Below are positions 24,538 to 33,049 of a DNA stretch of 52,474 nt, piece by piece. The stretch is from Acidimicrobiaceae bacterium. Lineage in GTDB: Bacteria; Actinomycetota; Acidimicrobiia; Acidimicrobiales; RAAP-2. Location: positions 1 to 52,474 of the forward strand of contig DAIDJP010000045.1 of assembly GCA_027451285.1 (NCBI GenBank), in the 5' to 3' direction. Position numbers and translations under genes: made by a program. A model generated the notes under the pieces. That model was not told the origin of the DNA and did no database searches. It saw nothing but the letters and a program-made list of their open reading frames with translations. The first letter of the stretch is position 1, and each line of letters begins with the position of its first letter.

Positions 24538-24942
24538 ATGACAATGACTGACCCCATCGCCGACATGCTGACGCGCATTCGCAACGCCAACGCGGCCATG
24601 TTCGACACGGTGAAGATGCCCAGCTCGAAACTCAAGGAGAACCTGGCCAAGGTCCTCGTCAAGGAGGGCTTCATCGCGGGTTACACCGTGAAGAAGGTCG
24701 AGGGACGTCCGGGCGCCACGCTCGAGATCAGCCTCAAGTACTCCGAGGACCGCAAGAAGACGATCATCGGCATCAAGCGCGTCTCGACGCCGGGACTGCG
24801 CATCTACAAGAAGTCCGACCAGATGCCCAAGGTCCTCGGCGGCGTGGGCGTGGCGGTCGTCTCGACCAGCCACGGCCTGATGACCGACCGCGAAGCCCGT
24901 CGGGCCAAGCTCGGCGGCGAGGTGCTCTGTTATGTGTGGTAA
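24538..24942 (+). CDS. rpsH: 30S ribosomal protein S8
   Basis: 134 residues. ATG 24538 is 7 bases after GGAGG; the ATG two codons later (MTDPIADML) is an alternative. S8 binds the 16S central domain and in E. coli represses the spc operon. [15 protein letters not shown] and the [20 protein letters not shown] end are typical. Confidence 0.97.
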   Translation: MTMTDPIADMLTRIRNANAAMFDTVKMPSSKLKENLAKVLVKEGFIAGYTVKKVEGRPGATLEISLKYSEDRKKTIIGIKRVSTPGLRIYKKSDQMPKVLGGVGVAVVSTSHGLMTDREARRAKLGGEVLCYVW

Positions 24943-24966
24943 GTCCGTTTCCCTGGAGGTCCGCTG

Positions 24967-25506
24967 ATGTCGCGCATCGGTCGCAATCCCATCACCGTGC
25001 CCGCCAACGTCACCGTCTCGGTGGCCGACGGCGTCGTCACCGTCACCGGCCCCAACGCCACCATGACCCGCATCCTGCCTGAGGGCATCACGCTCTCCCA
25101 GGAGGGCGAGGTCCTCAGCGTCGATCGCGCCAGCGAGGAGACCAGCCAGAAGGCCCTGCACGGCCTGACCCGCACGCTGGTGTCCAACATGGTCACCGGC
25201 GTCACCACCGGCTGGACCAAGGAGCTCGAGATCATCGGCGTGGGATACCGCGCGGCCGCCGCCGGCGCCGACGCGATCGACCTCGCGCTGGGTTTCTCGC
25301 ACCCCGTGAAGTTCACCGCGCCGGCCGGCGTCACCTTCGAGGTGCCCACCCCCACGCGCGTGATCGTCAAGGGTCCCGACAAGGAGGTCGTCGGCCAGGT
25401 CGCCGCCTCCATCCGTAAACTCCGCAAGCCCGAGCCGTACAAGGGCAAGGGCGTGCGCTACCTCGGCGAGCGCGTTCTGCGCAAGGCCGGAAAGGCGGCT
25501 AAGTAA
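24967..25506 (+). CDS. rplF: 50S ribosomal protein L6
   Basis: 179 residues, two repeated L6 folds. It starts [17 protein letters not shown] at ATG 24967 behind GGAGG, and ends [22 protein letters not shown]. It stabilises the sarcin-ricin region next to the factor-binding site. The stop TAA overlaps the rplR start by one base. Confidence 0.98.
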   Translation: MSRIGRNPITVPANVTVSVADGVVTVTGPNATMTRILPEGITLSQEGEVLSVDRASEETSQKALHGLTRTLVSNMVTGVTTGWTKELEIIGVGYRAAAAGADAIDLALGFSHPVKFTAPAGVTFEVPTPTRVIVKGPDKEVVGQVAASIRKLRKPEPYKGKGVRYLGERVLRKAGKAAK

Positions 25507-25859
25507 TGGCCCGTTCCACACTCGAGCTGCGTCAGCGCCGCCACGCGCGCGTGCGCCGGCGCCTGTCCGGGACACCCGAGCGTCCGCGCGTCGCCGTGTT
25601 CCGCTCCCACAAGCACATCTCCGCCCAGATCATCGACGACGTGGCGGGGCGCACCCTGGCCGCGGCCTCGTCGGTCGAGCCTGCCTTGCGCAGCGCCGGT
25701 GGCAACATCGAGGGTGCCAAGAAGGTCGCCACCGTGCTCGCCGAGCGCGCCAAGGCGGCCGGAGTGACGACCGTGGTCTTCGACCGCGGCGGATTCGACT
25801 ACCACGGGCGCATCGCCGCATTTGCGGAGACCCTGCGCGCCGGCGGACTGGAGTTCTAA
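25506..25859 (+). CDS. rplR: 50S ribosomal protein L18
   Basis: 117 residues. It binds 5S rRNA with L5. [23 protein letters not shown] and the C-terminal [22 protein letters not shown] (both given in part) are family-typical. Starts and stops overlap by one base with rplF and rpsE. Confidence 0.97.
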   Translation: MARSTLELRQRRHARVRRRLSGTPERPRVAVFRSHKHISAQIIDDVAGRTLAAASSVEPALRSAGGNIEGAKKVATVLAERAKAAGVTTVVFDRGGFDYHGRIAAFAETLRAGGLEF

Positions 25860-26407
25860 TGGCTGACGAGCAGTACGAAGAGCGCACCATCAAGGTGAAC
25901 CGCGTGTCCAAGGTCGTCAAGGGTGGACGTCGCTTCTCCTTCACCGCCCTGATGGTCATCGGCGACGGCAAGGGCAAGGTCGGCCTGGGTTACGGCAAGG
26001 CCAAGGAAGCCGGCCTCGCCGTGCAGAAGGGCATCGAGGAGGCGCGCAAGAACCTCTTCGACGTGCCCCTCGCGGGCTCGACGATCGTCTACCCCGTGCT
26101 GGGCGCCTCGGGCGCCGGGCGCGTGCTGATGAAGCCCGCGGCCCCGGGAACCGGCGTCATCGCCGGCGGCGCCGCGCGCGCCATCCTCGAGATGGCCGGC
26201 GTCAAGGACATCATCGCCAAGTCGTTGGGCTCGTCCAACGGCATCAACGTGGCGCACGCGACGATCGAGGGCCTCAAGCAGCTGCGCCGGCCCGAGGAGA
26301 TCGCCGCCTCGCGCGACCACGCCATCGACCACGTCATCCCCACCGGCACCCTGCGGGCCTACCGCGAGCGCCAGCGTGAGGGCGACCTGTTCAAGACGGA
26401 GGGTTAA
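25859..26407 (+). CDS. rpsE: 30S ribosomal protein S5
   Basis: 182 residues. It works at the decoding fidelity and helicase side of the 30S. The dsRNA-binding-like N domain has [20 protein letters not shown] (20 residues); the C domain has [19 protein letters not shown] and [10 protein letters not shown]. It overlaps the rplR stop by one base and is 2 bases before rpmD. Confidence 0.98.
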   Translation: MADEQYEERTIKVNRVSKVVKGGRRFSFTALMVIGDGKGKVGLGYGKAKEAGLAVQKGIEEARKNLFDVPLAGSTIVYPVLGASGAGRVLMKPAAPGTGVIAGGAARAILEMAGVKDIIAKSLGSSNGINVAHATIEGLKQLRRPEEIAASRDHAIDHVIPTGTLRAYRERQREGDLFKTEG

Positions 26408-26409
26408 GG

Positions 26410-26595
26410 ATGGGTCAACTTAAGGTCACCCAGATCCGCTCGTCGATCGCCACCAAGCCCAAGCACCGCGGGACACTGCGCGCGCTGGGGCTTCGCGGCA
26501 TCGGCCAGTCCAACGTGCTGCCCGACCGCCCCGAGATCCACGGGATGATCGCCCGGGTGCCGCACCTGATCAAGGTAGAAGAGGTTTCGTCATGA
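26410..26595 (+). CDS. rpmD: 50S ribosomal protein L30
   Basis: 61 residues. LKVTQIRSSIATKPKHRGTL and RGIGQSNVLPDRPEIHGMI are characteristic of bacterial L30. It lies in spc order between rpsE and rplO, and its TGA overlaps the rplO ATG by 4 bases. Confidence 0.96.
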   Translation: MGQLKVTQIRSSIATKPKHRGTLRALGLRGIGQSNVLPDRPEIHGMIARVPHLIKVEEVSS

Positions 26596-27077
26596 AGTTG
26601 CACGACCTGCACTCGCCCGAGGGCTCGACGCACCGCAAGAAGATCGTCGGGCGCGGCATCGGCGGCAAGGGCGGCAAGACCGCCGGGCGTGGCACCAAGG
26701 GTCAGAAGGCCCGCCGCCAGATTCCCGCCGGCTTCGAGGGCGGACAGTTGCCCCTCGTCCAGCGCATCCCGAAGCTCAAGGGCTTCACCAACCCGTTCCG
26801 CGTCGAGTACACCCCGGTGAACCTCGACGCGCTGGCCGGCCTCGGCCAGAGCCAGGTCGACCTGGAGACCATCGTCGCCTCCGGTCTGGCGCGCAAGGGC
26901 GATCTCGTCAAGGTCCTCGGCCGCGGGGAGCTCTCGGGCGCCCTGCACGTCTCGGCCCACGGCGTCTCGGCGTCGGCGCGTGAGGCCATCGAGGCCGCGG
27001 GTGGCTCGGTGACGATCCTCGACAAGCCCTTCAAGGTTCGCCCGGCGGCTTCGGGCAACCAGCACCAGAACCGCTAA
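26592..27077 (+). CDS. rplO: 50S ribosomal protein L15
   Basis: 161 residues. MKLHDLHSPEGSTHRKKIVG and the Gly-rich GRGIGGKGGKTAGRGTKGQ segment (about 18-36) match L15, which binds 23S rRNA late in assembly. It is 4 bases before secY, as in the conserved spc operon. Confidence 0.97.
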   Translation: MKLHDLHSPEGSTHRKKIVGRGIGGKGGKTAGRGTKGQKARRQIPAGFEGGQLPLVQRIPKLKGFTNPFRVEYTPVNLDALAGLGQSQVDLETIVASGLARKGDLVKVLGRGELSGALHVSAHGVSASAREAIEAAGGSVTILDKPFKVRPAASGNQHQNR

Positions 27078-27081
27078 GCCC

Positions 27082-28371
27082 GTGCTGAAGCGTCTCGGCA
27101 ACGTCTTCCGGGTACCGGACCTTCGTAACAAGGTCCTGTTCACGATCGCCATCATCGGCCTGTACCAGTTGGGCGCGAACCTGCCGATCCCCGGCGTGAG
27201 TTGGTCCCAGGTCCAGCTGCTCCAGTCCAAGGCCGGCGCGAGCGGCGTCCTCGGATTCTTGAACCTGTTCTCGGGCGGAGCGCTGACGCGCCTGGCCGTC
27301 TTCGGCCTGGGCGTCATGCCCTACATCACGAGCTCGATCGTCATCCAGTTGCTCACGACGGTGATCCCCAAGCTCGAGCAGTGGCGCGACCAGGGCGCGG
27401 TGGGCCAGAAGCACATCACCCAGACGACGCGTTACCTGACGATCGGACTGGCGCTGCTGCAGTCGACCGGCCTGATCTACGCCTTCCACGGGCACGACCA
27501 GGCGTTGCTGGGATTCAACATCGACCTGATCCCCAAGTTCACCCTGTGGCTGGGCCTGTTCATGGTGGCCATCATGACCGCGGGCACCGCGTTCGTGATG
27601 TGGCTCGCCGAGCTCATCACCCAGCGCGGCATCGGCCAGGGCATGTCCCTGCTGATCTTCGCCAACGTGGTCGCCGGCCTGCCCTCGGGCGGGCGCGCGG
27701 TCTACGCCGAGGGCGGCGCGTTCAAGTTCTTCGTCCTGCTCGTGATCTCCGTCGCGCTGCTGGTGCTGATCGTCTTCATGGACAACGGACAGCGGCGCAT
27801 CCCGGTCACCTTTGCGCGCCGCGTCGTCGGGCGAAAGGAGATGGGCGGGAACTCGACCTACATCCCACTCAAGGTCAACCAGTCCGGTGTGATCCCGATC
27901 ATCTTCGCGTCCTCGGTCCTCTACATCCCGGTGCTGCTCTCCAACGTGGTGCCCTGGACGGGGTTCCAGAACTTCGTCAACACCTCGCTGCACCCGACGA
28001 ACTTCTTCTACATCCTCTCTGACTTCGTGCTGATCATGGCCTTCACGTTCTTCTACGTCTACATCGCCTTCGAACCGCACCAGCAGGCCGAGATGCTGCG
28101 CCAGCAGGGCGGCTTCGTGCCGGGCATCCGCCCGGGACTGCCCACCGAGAAGTACTTCGCGCGCCTGCTCAGTCGCATCACGACCGTCGGCGCGACGTTC
28201 CTCGCCTCGGTCGCGGTGGTGCCGAGCATCCTGATGGCGCTGTGGAGCATCAACAGGTTCCCGTATTACGGCACCACGCTGCTGATCGCGGTGGGTGTGG
28301 CGCTCGAGACGATGCGCCAGATCGACTCCCAGCTCATGATGCGTAACTACGAGGGCTTCCTCAAGCGTTAG
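27082..28371 (+). CDS. secY: preprotein translocase subunit SecY
   Basis: 429 residues with ten predicted transmembrane segments, the channel of the Sec translocon. It starts at GTG 27082. Conserved parts are ANLPIPGV near the N terminus, FGLGVMPYITSSIVIQLL in the plug/TM2 region, and the C-terminal cytosolic loops with RPGLPTEKYFARLLSRIT. It pairs functionally with secE at 512. adk follows after 2 bases. Confidence 0.97.
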   Translation: MLKRLGNVFRVPDLRNKVLFTIAIIGLYQLGANLPIPGVSWSQVQLLQSKAGASGVLGFLNLFSGGALTRLAVFGLGVMPYITSSIVIQLLTTVIPKLEQWRDQGAVGQKHITQTTRYLTIGLALLQSTGLIYAFHGHDQALLGFNIDLIPKFTLWLGLFMVAIMTAGTAFVMWLAELITQRGIGQGMSLLIFANVVAGLPSGGRAVYAEGGAFKFFVLLVISVALLVLIVFMDNGQRRIPVTFARRVVGRKEMGGNSTYIPLKVNQSGVIPIIFASSVLYIPVLLSNVVPWTGFQNFVNTSLHPTNFFYILSDFVLIMAFTFFYVYIAFEPHQQAEMLRQQGGFVPGIRPGLPTEKYFARLLSRITTVGATFLASVAVVPSILMALWSINRFPYYGTTLLIAVGVALETMRQIDSQLMMRNYEGFLKR

Positions 28372-28373
28372 CT

Positions 28374-29030
28374 ATGTCGCGACTCGTCCTGGTCATCCTC
28401 GGCAAGCAAGGGGCGGGCAAGGGCACGCAGTGCGCCCGCCTGTCGGCCCGTTACGAGATCCCCCACGTCTCGACGGGCGACATCCTGCGCGCCGCGGTGA
28501 AGGCCGGCAGCCCCTTGGGCCGCGAGGTCGCCTCGGTGCTCGAGTCGGGCGGTCTGGTCTCCGACGACCTCGTGAACCGCCTGGTGGCCAGCCGCTTCAC
28601 CGAGCCCGACGCCCAGCGTGGCGCCCTGCTCGACGGCTTTCCGCGCACGATCGGCCAGGCCGCGGCCCTCGACGAGCTGCTCGGCGAGGACGGCGTGAGC
28701 CTGTGCATCAACCTCGACGTGCCCAACGAGCTCGCCGTGGCGCGCCTGTCCTCGCGCCGGGTGTGCGTCGAGTGCAAGACGATCTATCGCGACACCGACC
28801 CCGAGGCGATCTCGGGGACCTGCTCGAACTGCGGCGGCGACGTCGTCCAGCGCAGCGACGACACGCCCGAGGCGATCGCCGCGCGCCTGGCGCTCTACGA
28901 GCGCGACACCGCGCCCCTGCTCGACTTCTACGCCGCGCGGGGCCTGCTGGTGACCCTGGATGGCGCCCGCGACGCCGACGCCGTCACGGCCGACATCGAG
29001 GCCGTCATCGCCGCGCGGGGCCTGTCGTGA
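28374..29030 (+). CDS. adk: adenylate kinase, zinc-lid form
   Basis: 218 residues. It converts ATP + AMP to 2 ADP. The P-loop is GKQGAGKGTQ (10-19), with Lys-Gln where GPPGAGKGTQ is common. The AMP-binding part has STGDILRA and GFPRT. The long LID carries Cys131, 134, 150 and 153, a zinc site. It follows secY in the standard secY-adk-map order and its stop overlaps the map start (GTGA). Confidence 0.97.
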   Translation: MSRLVLVILGKQGAGKGTQCARLSARYEIPHVSTGDILRAAVKAGSPLGREVASVLESGGLVSDDLVNRLVASRFTEPDAQRGALLDGFPRTIGQAAALDELLGEDGVSLCINLDVPNELAVARLSSRRVCVECKTIYRDTDPEAISGTCSNCGGDVVQRSDDTPEAIAARLALYERDTAPLLDFYAARGLLVTLDGARDADAVTADIEAVIAARGLS

Positions 29031-29767
29031 GGCGCAGCGCCGACGAGCTGGCCAAGATGCGCAAGGCCGGCCGCGTGGTCGCCGAGATCCACGAGGCGAC
29101 GCGCGCGGTGATCCGCCCCGGCGTGACGACCGCCGAGATCAACGAGGTCGCCGCCGACGTGCTGGCCAATCGCGGCGCGCGCTCGAACTTTCTGAACTAC
29201 CACGGGTTCCCCGCGGTGATCTGCACGAGCCCCAACGACATGATCGTCCACGGCATCCCCGGTGACTACGTCCTCAGAGAGGGCGACATCCTCTCGGTGG
29301 ACTGCGGGGCGATCGTCGAGGGCTACCACGGCGACGCGGCCTACACGGTGGGCGTGGGCGAGATCAGCGACGTTGCGCGCCGGCTCATTGAGGTGACCGA
29401 GCGCTCCCTGTGGGCGGGCATCGACCAGCTGGTCGCCGGCAACCGGCTCCACGAGGTGGGCCGCGCCGTCCAAAAGGTCGCCGAGGCCGCGGGCTTTTCG
29501 GTGGTGCGCGAGTACGTGGGACACGCCATCGGCACCGCGATGCACGAGAGCCCCCAGGTGCCCAACTACTGGCCGGGCACGCCGGGGCCGACTCTCAAGA
29601 CCGGCATGGTCTTCGCCGTCGAGCCCATGGTCAACGTGGGCACCTTCGACACCTACATGCTCGACGACGGCTGGAGCGTGATGACCGCCGACGGCAAGCT
29701 CTCGGCGCACTTCGAGCACACGATCGCCGTGACCGACAACGGCCCCGAGGTCTTCACCGTCCTCTAG
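29027..29767 (+). CDS. map: methionine aminopeptidase, type I
   Basis: 246 residues from GTG 29027, overlapping the adk stop. It removes N-terminal Met from nascent proteins. All five metal ligands are visible: Asp92, Asp103, His166, Glu199 and Glu230, each exactly five below the E. coli numbers. There is no N-terminal SH3-binding or zinc-finger extension. A longer in-frame ORF upstream is an adk shadow. Confidence 0.97.
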   Translation: MRRSADELAKMRKAGRVVAEIHEATRAVIRPGVTTAEINEVAADVLANRGARSNFLNYHGFPAVICTSPNDMIVHGIPGDYVLREGDILSVDCGAIVEGYHGDAAYTVGVGEISDVARRLIEVTERSLWAGIDQLVAGNRLHEVGRAVQKVAEAAGFSVVREYVGHAIGTAMHESPQVPNYWPGTPGPTLKTGMVFAVEPMVNVGTFDTYMLDDGWSVMTADGKLSAHFEHTIAVTDNGPEVFTVL

Positions 29768-29842
29768 GCGAGACGGGTTCGCGTCTTGTTAGCCTCGGGT
29801 CCACGAGCCGCGTGGGCCCGTTTCGGCGAAGGGGGTGGCCCC

Positions 29843-30253
29843 ATGAGCGATCATCCCGACATGCGGCTCTCGGATCGGGATCGCGAAGGAATCGCCGAGC
29901 GCCTGCGCGACGCCCTGGCCGAGGGGCGCCTCGAGCGCAGCGAGTTCGACGAGCGCCTGGGTCGAGTCCTGCGGGCCAAGACCTATGGGGAGGTCCAGGG
30001 CCTGACCCGCGACCTGCCGGCGCCGGCGCCGGTGCCGGAGCGGGCACGCTGGAGCGGCTCGACACACCTGCGCGCGGCCGTTGGCTCGCTGGGGGTGGTG
30101 TGGGGGATCTGGGCCGTGGTGCTCGCGACCGGCGGGGGCGCGCAGGGGTGGTGGCCCCTCTACGTCAGCGTCCCCTGGGCCGTGAGTCGCCTCGCGGGTC
30201 CCGGGCGCGCCCGGCGACGCCTGCGCGACCAGATTACCGAAGGCGGCTCCTAG
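29843..30253 (+). CDS. DUF1707 domain membrane protein
   Basis: 136 residues from ATG 29843 with AAGGGGGTGG upstream. Residues 7-58 match the DUF1707 pattern (MRLSDRDREGIAERLRDAL, EGRLERSEFDERL), a short helical domain found mostly in actinobacteria. A Pro/Ala linker (58-67) leads to two hydrophobic segments at about 77-98 and 102-119. Function unknown; such proteins often occur near envelope or signalling genes. The 75 bases upstream hold a GC-rich imperfect inverted repeat. Confidence 0.75.
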   Translation: MSDHPDMRLSDRDREGIAERLRDALAEGRLERSEFDERLGRVLRAKTYGEVQGLTRDLPAPAPVPERARWSGSTHLRAAVGSLGVVWGIWAVVLATGGGAQGWWPLYVSVPWAVSRLAGPGRARRRLRDQITEGGS

Positions 30254-30901
30254 CTAGAGGTCGAAGCTGCGGTGGCGCGACTGCTGGCGCTGGGCGAAGA
30301 GCGCGGCCTCGGTGCGTCGTTGAAAGCCCAGCTTGGCGAGCAGGTTCGACACGTAGTTCTTCACCGTCTTCTCGGCGAGGAACATCACCGCGGCGATCTC
30401 GCGGTTCGAGAGGCCTTCGCTGAGCAGTTCGAGGATGCGCCGCTCCTGGGTCGAGAGGCTCTCGAGGCGCACGTCCTCGGTGATCTGGCGGCGCAGACGC
30501 TCGCGGGCGCGTTCGATCTGGCCCGCGGTCAGGAGCATCTCACCGTCGGCGACGCGACGGATCGCCGAGACGAGGTCGTCGCCGCGCACGTTCTTCAAGA
30601 CGTAGCCGCGCGCCCCGGCCAGGACCGAGGCGTTCAAGGCCTCGTTGTCGGCGAAGGAGGTGAGCATCAGGCAGGCCAGGCCAGAGCGCTTCTCGCGCAG
30701 GGTGCGGCACAGGTCGACGCCGCTGCCGTCGGGCAGGCGTACGTCGAGCACGGCCACGTCCACGCTGGCCAGGTCCACCCCCTCGGCCTCGGCGAGCGAG
30801 CCGGCCTCGGCGACCACGCGGAGGTCCTCGTGGGCCTCGAGCAGTTCGCGCAGGCCGCGGCGCACGATCTCGTGGTCGTCGACGAGCAGCAGGCGGATCA
30901 C
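30254..30901 (-). CDS. NarL/DevR-type response regulator
   Basis: 215 residues from GTG 30901, one base after the kinase stop; a start 14 codons upstream would lie inside the kinase gene. The receiver domain (1-120) has the acidic pair DD8-9, phosphoacceptor Asp53 (VLDVRLPDG), Thr81 and Lys103. The LuxR-type HTH is at about 149-203 (LSTQERRILELLSEGLSNRE, EKTVKNYVSNLLAKLG), very like mycobacterial DevR. It is last in the minus-strand operon and likely the partner of the adjacent GAF kinase. Targets unknown. Confidence 0.92.
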   Translation of the reverse strand: MIRLLLVDDHEIVRRGLRELLEAHEDLRVVAEAGSLAEAEGVDLASVDVAVLDVRLPDGSGVDLCRTLREKRSGLACLMLTSFADNEALNASVLAGARGYVLKNVRGDDLVSAIRRVADGEMLLTAGQIERARERLRRQITEDVRLESLSTQERRILELLSEGLSNREIAAVMFLAEKTVKNYVSNLLAKLGFQRRTEAALFAQRQQSRHRSFDL

Positions 30902-30902
30902 G

Positions 30903-32039
30903 TCAGTCCAATCGGTTGGCGGTCCATCGAACCAGTGTGCCACGGCCGGGCGCCGAGTCGACGTGGCAGTCGCCCCCGAGCTCGCGGGCGCGCGAGACCA
31001 GGTTGCGCAGGCCGCGACCGGCGCCTACGGGGGCCGAGAAGCCCACGCCGTCGTCGGTGACGGTGACGACCACGTGGTCGCCGTCGAGCTCGACCACGAC
31101 CGAGGCGTGGCTCGCCTGGGAGTGGCGCGCGACGTTCGAGAGCATCTCGCGCAGCGCCTGGACCGTGTGGCGCCCGCAGTTCTTGCCCACCAGGTGGTTG
31201 ATCGTGGGCGCCACGGAGAGGCTCACGTCGATGCCCAATCGCGTGCCGACCTCCTCGGAGAGGGTGGTGAGGCGCTCCTCGAGGCTGCCCGCGTCGAAGT
31301 CGTCCTGGTCGATCTCGAAGATCGTGGTGCGGATCTCGTGGATCGTGGCGTCGAGGTCGTCGAGCGCGCCGTTGATGCGCGCGCGGCTCGCTTCGTCGAG
31401 GTCGGCCCCCAGGGTCACCTGCAGGGCCAATCCCACGCCGAAGAGGCGCTGGATCACGGTGTCGTGCAGGTCGCGCGCCAGGCGCTCACGCTCCTCGGAG
31501 AGGGTCAGCTCGCGCAGCTCGTGGCGCAGGGTCGCCTGGTCGATCACCAGGCCCGCCGCGCGGCCGAAGGCCTCGACGAGGTCCTCGTCCTGCTGGTCGA
31601 AGGGCGCGCCGTCGAGGCGGTCGGTGAGATAGAGGTTGCCGTAGACGTGGCCGTCGCCGGTGATGACCGGCACGCCGAGGAAGCGCTCCATCACGGGGTG
31701 ATTCGCGGGGAACCCGGAGGAGCCCTCGTGGCTCGCGAGCTGGTCCACGCGCACCGGCGCGCCGCCGCGGATCGTCTCGCCGAGCACGCCGTGCCCGTGG
31801 GGGTTGTGCCCGATGGCGGCGCGCGTGGACTCGTCCACGCCGTAGGTGACGAAGCGCGTCAGGGTCGAGGCGTCCGAGCCGACGACCCCGAGGGCCCCGT
31901 ACTTCGCGCCCACCAGGCGCGCCGCGTTCTCGACGATCGTGCGCAGCAATTCGTTCAGGTGCGCGTCGGTCTCGATCATCAACATGGCGTCGATCAGCGC
32001 GTGCAGGCGCTTGGGGTCATCGATGCGATGAAACGTCAC
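30903..32039 (-). CDS. GAF-domain sensor histidine kinase, DevS/DosT-like
   Basis: 378 residues from GTG 32039, cytosolic, with no membrane segment. A single GAF domain lies at about 25-170. HisKA_3 follows with phosphoacceptor His192 (ERLARDLHDTVIQRLFGVG). The ATPase domain spans about 285-375 with N302, DDGVGF (329-334) and GRGLRNL (341-347). The GAF contains GFPANHPVMERFLGVPV with His114, resembling the region that holds the haem ligand of mycobacterial DevS. That suggests, but does not prove, gas or redox sensing, since related GAF kinases without haem share the motif. It is co-transcribed with the regulator downstream. Confidence 0.9.
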   Translation of the reverse strand: MTFHRIDDPKRLHALIDAMLMIETDAHLNELLRTIVENAARLVGAKYGALGVVGSDASTLTRFVTYGVDESTRAAIGHNPHGHGVLGETIRGGAPVRVDQLASHEGSSGFPANHPVMERFLGVPVITGDGHVYGNLYLTDRLDGAPFDQQDEDLVEAFGRAAGLVIDQATLRHELRELTLSEERERLARDLHDTVIQRLFGVGLALQVTLGADLDEASRARINGALDDLDATIHEIRTTIFEIDQDDFDAGSLEERLTTLSEEVGTRLGIDVSLSVAPTINHLVGKNCGRHTVQALREMLSNVARHSQASHASVVVELDGDHVVVTVTDDGVGFSAPVGAGRGLRNLVSRARELGGDCHVDSAPGRGTLVRWTANRLD

Positions 32040-32056
32040 CGACTCAGCCTGTCACA

Positions 32057-32452
32057 TCAGCCGACGCGCTCACCCACCACAACTGCGAGGGGCAGGGCCA
32101 CCAGCGAGGCCCCGTTGGACAGCGCCGACGCCAAGGCCGGCGAGCGGCTCGCGGACTCCTCGGCGGTCGCGGCCAGGCCCGAGGCCATGACCGACCAGGT
32201 CGCCCCGTTGTCCTCGAGCCCGTCGATCTGCACCGAGAGGACCTCGCCGCGGCGCGCGGCCACGAGGACCGCCTCCTCGGTCGAGGCGAGCAGCACGAGG
32301 CCGTCGTCGACCACCTCGATGCGCGCGGGCAGCGCCGCCGGCAGGCAGCGCACCGAGATCACCACCCGGGCCAGGTCGGCGCGGCGCAGCAGGTCCAGGC
32401 ACGTGTCGCGCGAGAGGGTGGTGCGCTGAACCCGTTGACTGCGTGAGCCCAT
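32057..32452 (-). CDS. pyridoxamine 5'-phosphate oxidase-like split-barrel protein
   Basis: 131 residues from ATG 32452; a longer in-frame reading to 32737 crosses infA and is rejected. LSRDTCLDLLRRADLARVV (13-31), LPARIEVVDDGLVLLAS and VQIDGLEDNGATWSVMASG (74-92) match the flavin/F420 split-barrel fold of PNPOx-like proteins. It is first in the minus-strand operon, 17 bases before the kinase. Members of this family occur in mycobacterial hypoxia regulons. Cofactor and substrate unknown. Confidence 0.75.
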   Translation of the reverse strand: MGSRSQRVQRTTLSRDTCLDLLRRADLARVVISVRCLPAALPARIEVVDDGLVLLASTEEAVLVAARRGEVLSVQIDGLEDNGATWSVMASGLAATAEESASRSPALASALSNGASLVALPLAVVVGERVG

Positions 32453-32558
32453 GGATCCAGCATGAACGGAGTTCTTGGAATCCTGGTAGGGTCCCCAGTC
32501 ACAAATGGCCCATATTTCGGCCGTCTCGCCCGTCGCGGTAGCGAGCCGCGGGGGCCAT

Positions 32559-32587
32559 TTTGCTTTGGCCGAGAAATTCGGTAGAAT
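32559..32587 (+). promoter_or_regulatory. promoter of the alpha operon (infA)
   Basis: A TAGAAT box at 32582-32587 with TTTGCT (32559-32564, 17-base spacing) or TTGCTT (16-base spacing) as the -35. It gives a leader of about 75 bases before infA with a small GGCG/CGCC hairpin near 32629-32640. It faces the minus-strand operon across a 217-base gap. Confidence 0.6.
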
Positions 32588-32656
32588 GGTCAGCCGACCT
32601 CGTGGCACGTCCATGGGGTCCACTACGTGGCGGATTCGCCGCGTCGTTGTGAATAC

Positions 32657-32668
32657 AAGGAGAAGGAA
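32657..32668 (+). promoter_or_regulatory. ribosome binding site that fixes the CTG start of infA
   Basis: AAGGAGAAGG ends a few bases before CTG 32670. The only other in-frame start candidate nearby, GTG 32649, has no purine-rich site in front of it and would add seven residues not seen in IF-1 proteins. Confidence 0.7.
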
Positions 32669-32669
32669 C

Positions 32670-32894
32670 CTGAGTAAGCCGAAAGAGGACGCGTTCACCG
32701 TCGAGGGTACCGTCGTCGAGCCACTGCCCAACGCCATGTTCCGCGTCGAGCTGGAGAACGGCTACACCGTTCTGGCTCACAGCTCGGGCAAGATGCGCAT
32801 GCACCGCATCCGTATCCTGCCCGGCGACAAGGTCCAGGTCGAGATCACGCCCTACGACATGACCCGTGGACGCATCACCTATCGGTACAAATAA
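32670..32894 (+). CDS. infA: translation initiation factor IF-1, apparent CUG start
   Basis: 74 residues: an OB-fold protein that occupies the A site during initiation. The sequence after the first codon ([51 protein letters not shown]) aligns end to end with IF-1, placing Met1 at CTG 32670. A strong Shine-Dalgarno sequence lies just upstream. No ATG or TTG exists in frame nearby. It heads the alpha operon infA-rpmJ-rpsM. CUG is rare as a start and could allow autoregulation. Confidence 0.92.
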   Translation: MSKPKEDAFTVEGTVVEPLPNAMFRVELENGYTVLAHSSGKMRMHRIRILPGDKVQVEITPYDMTRGRITYRYK

Positions 32895-32923
32895 TCAGGT
32901 TTCGACAGTCGAGAGAGTTAGAC

Positions 32924-33037
32924 ATGAAGGTTCGCGCCAGCGTCAAGACCATGTGTGAGAAGTGCAAAGTCATTCGCCGGGCCGGTCACGTCCGCGTGAT
33001 CTGCGAGAACCCGCGTCACAAGCAGCGTCAGGGCTAG
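32924..33037 (+). CDS. rpmJ: 50S ribosomal protein L36
   Basis: 37 residues, too short for ordinary gene finding but complete: [19 protein letters not shown] then [18 protein letters not shown]. Zinc ligands are the CEKC pair, a third Cys and the His of PRHKQ, so it is the zinc-binding form. It lies 29 bases after infA and 12 before rpsM, the conserved location. Confidence 0.97.
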   Translation: MKVRASVKTMCEKCKVIRRAGHVRVICENPRHKQRQG

Positions 33038-33049
33038 GAGAGGAAGAAA

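Noticed and set aside
32453..32737. Longer form of the split-barrel protein across the infA start
   Set aside because: The extension covers the infA promoter and start on the opposite strand and has no family match.
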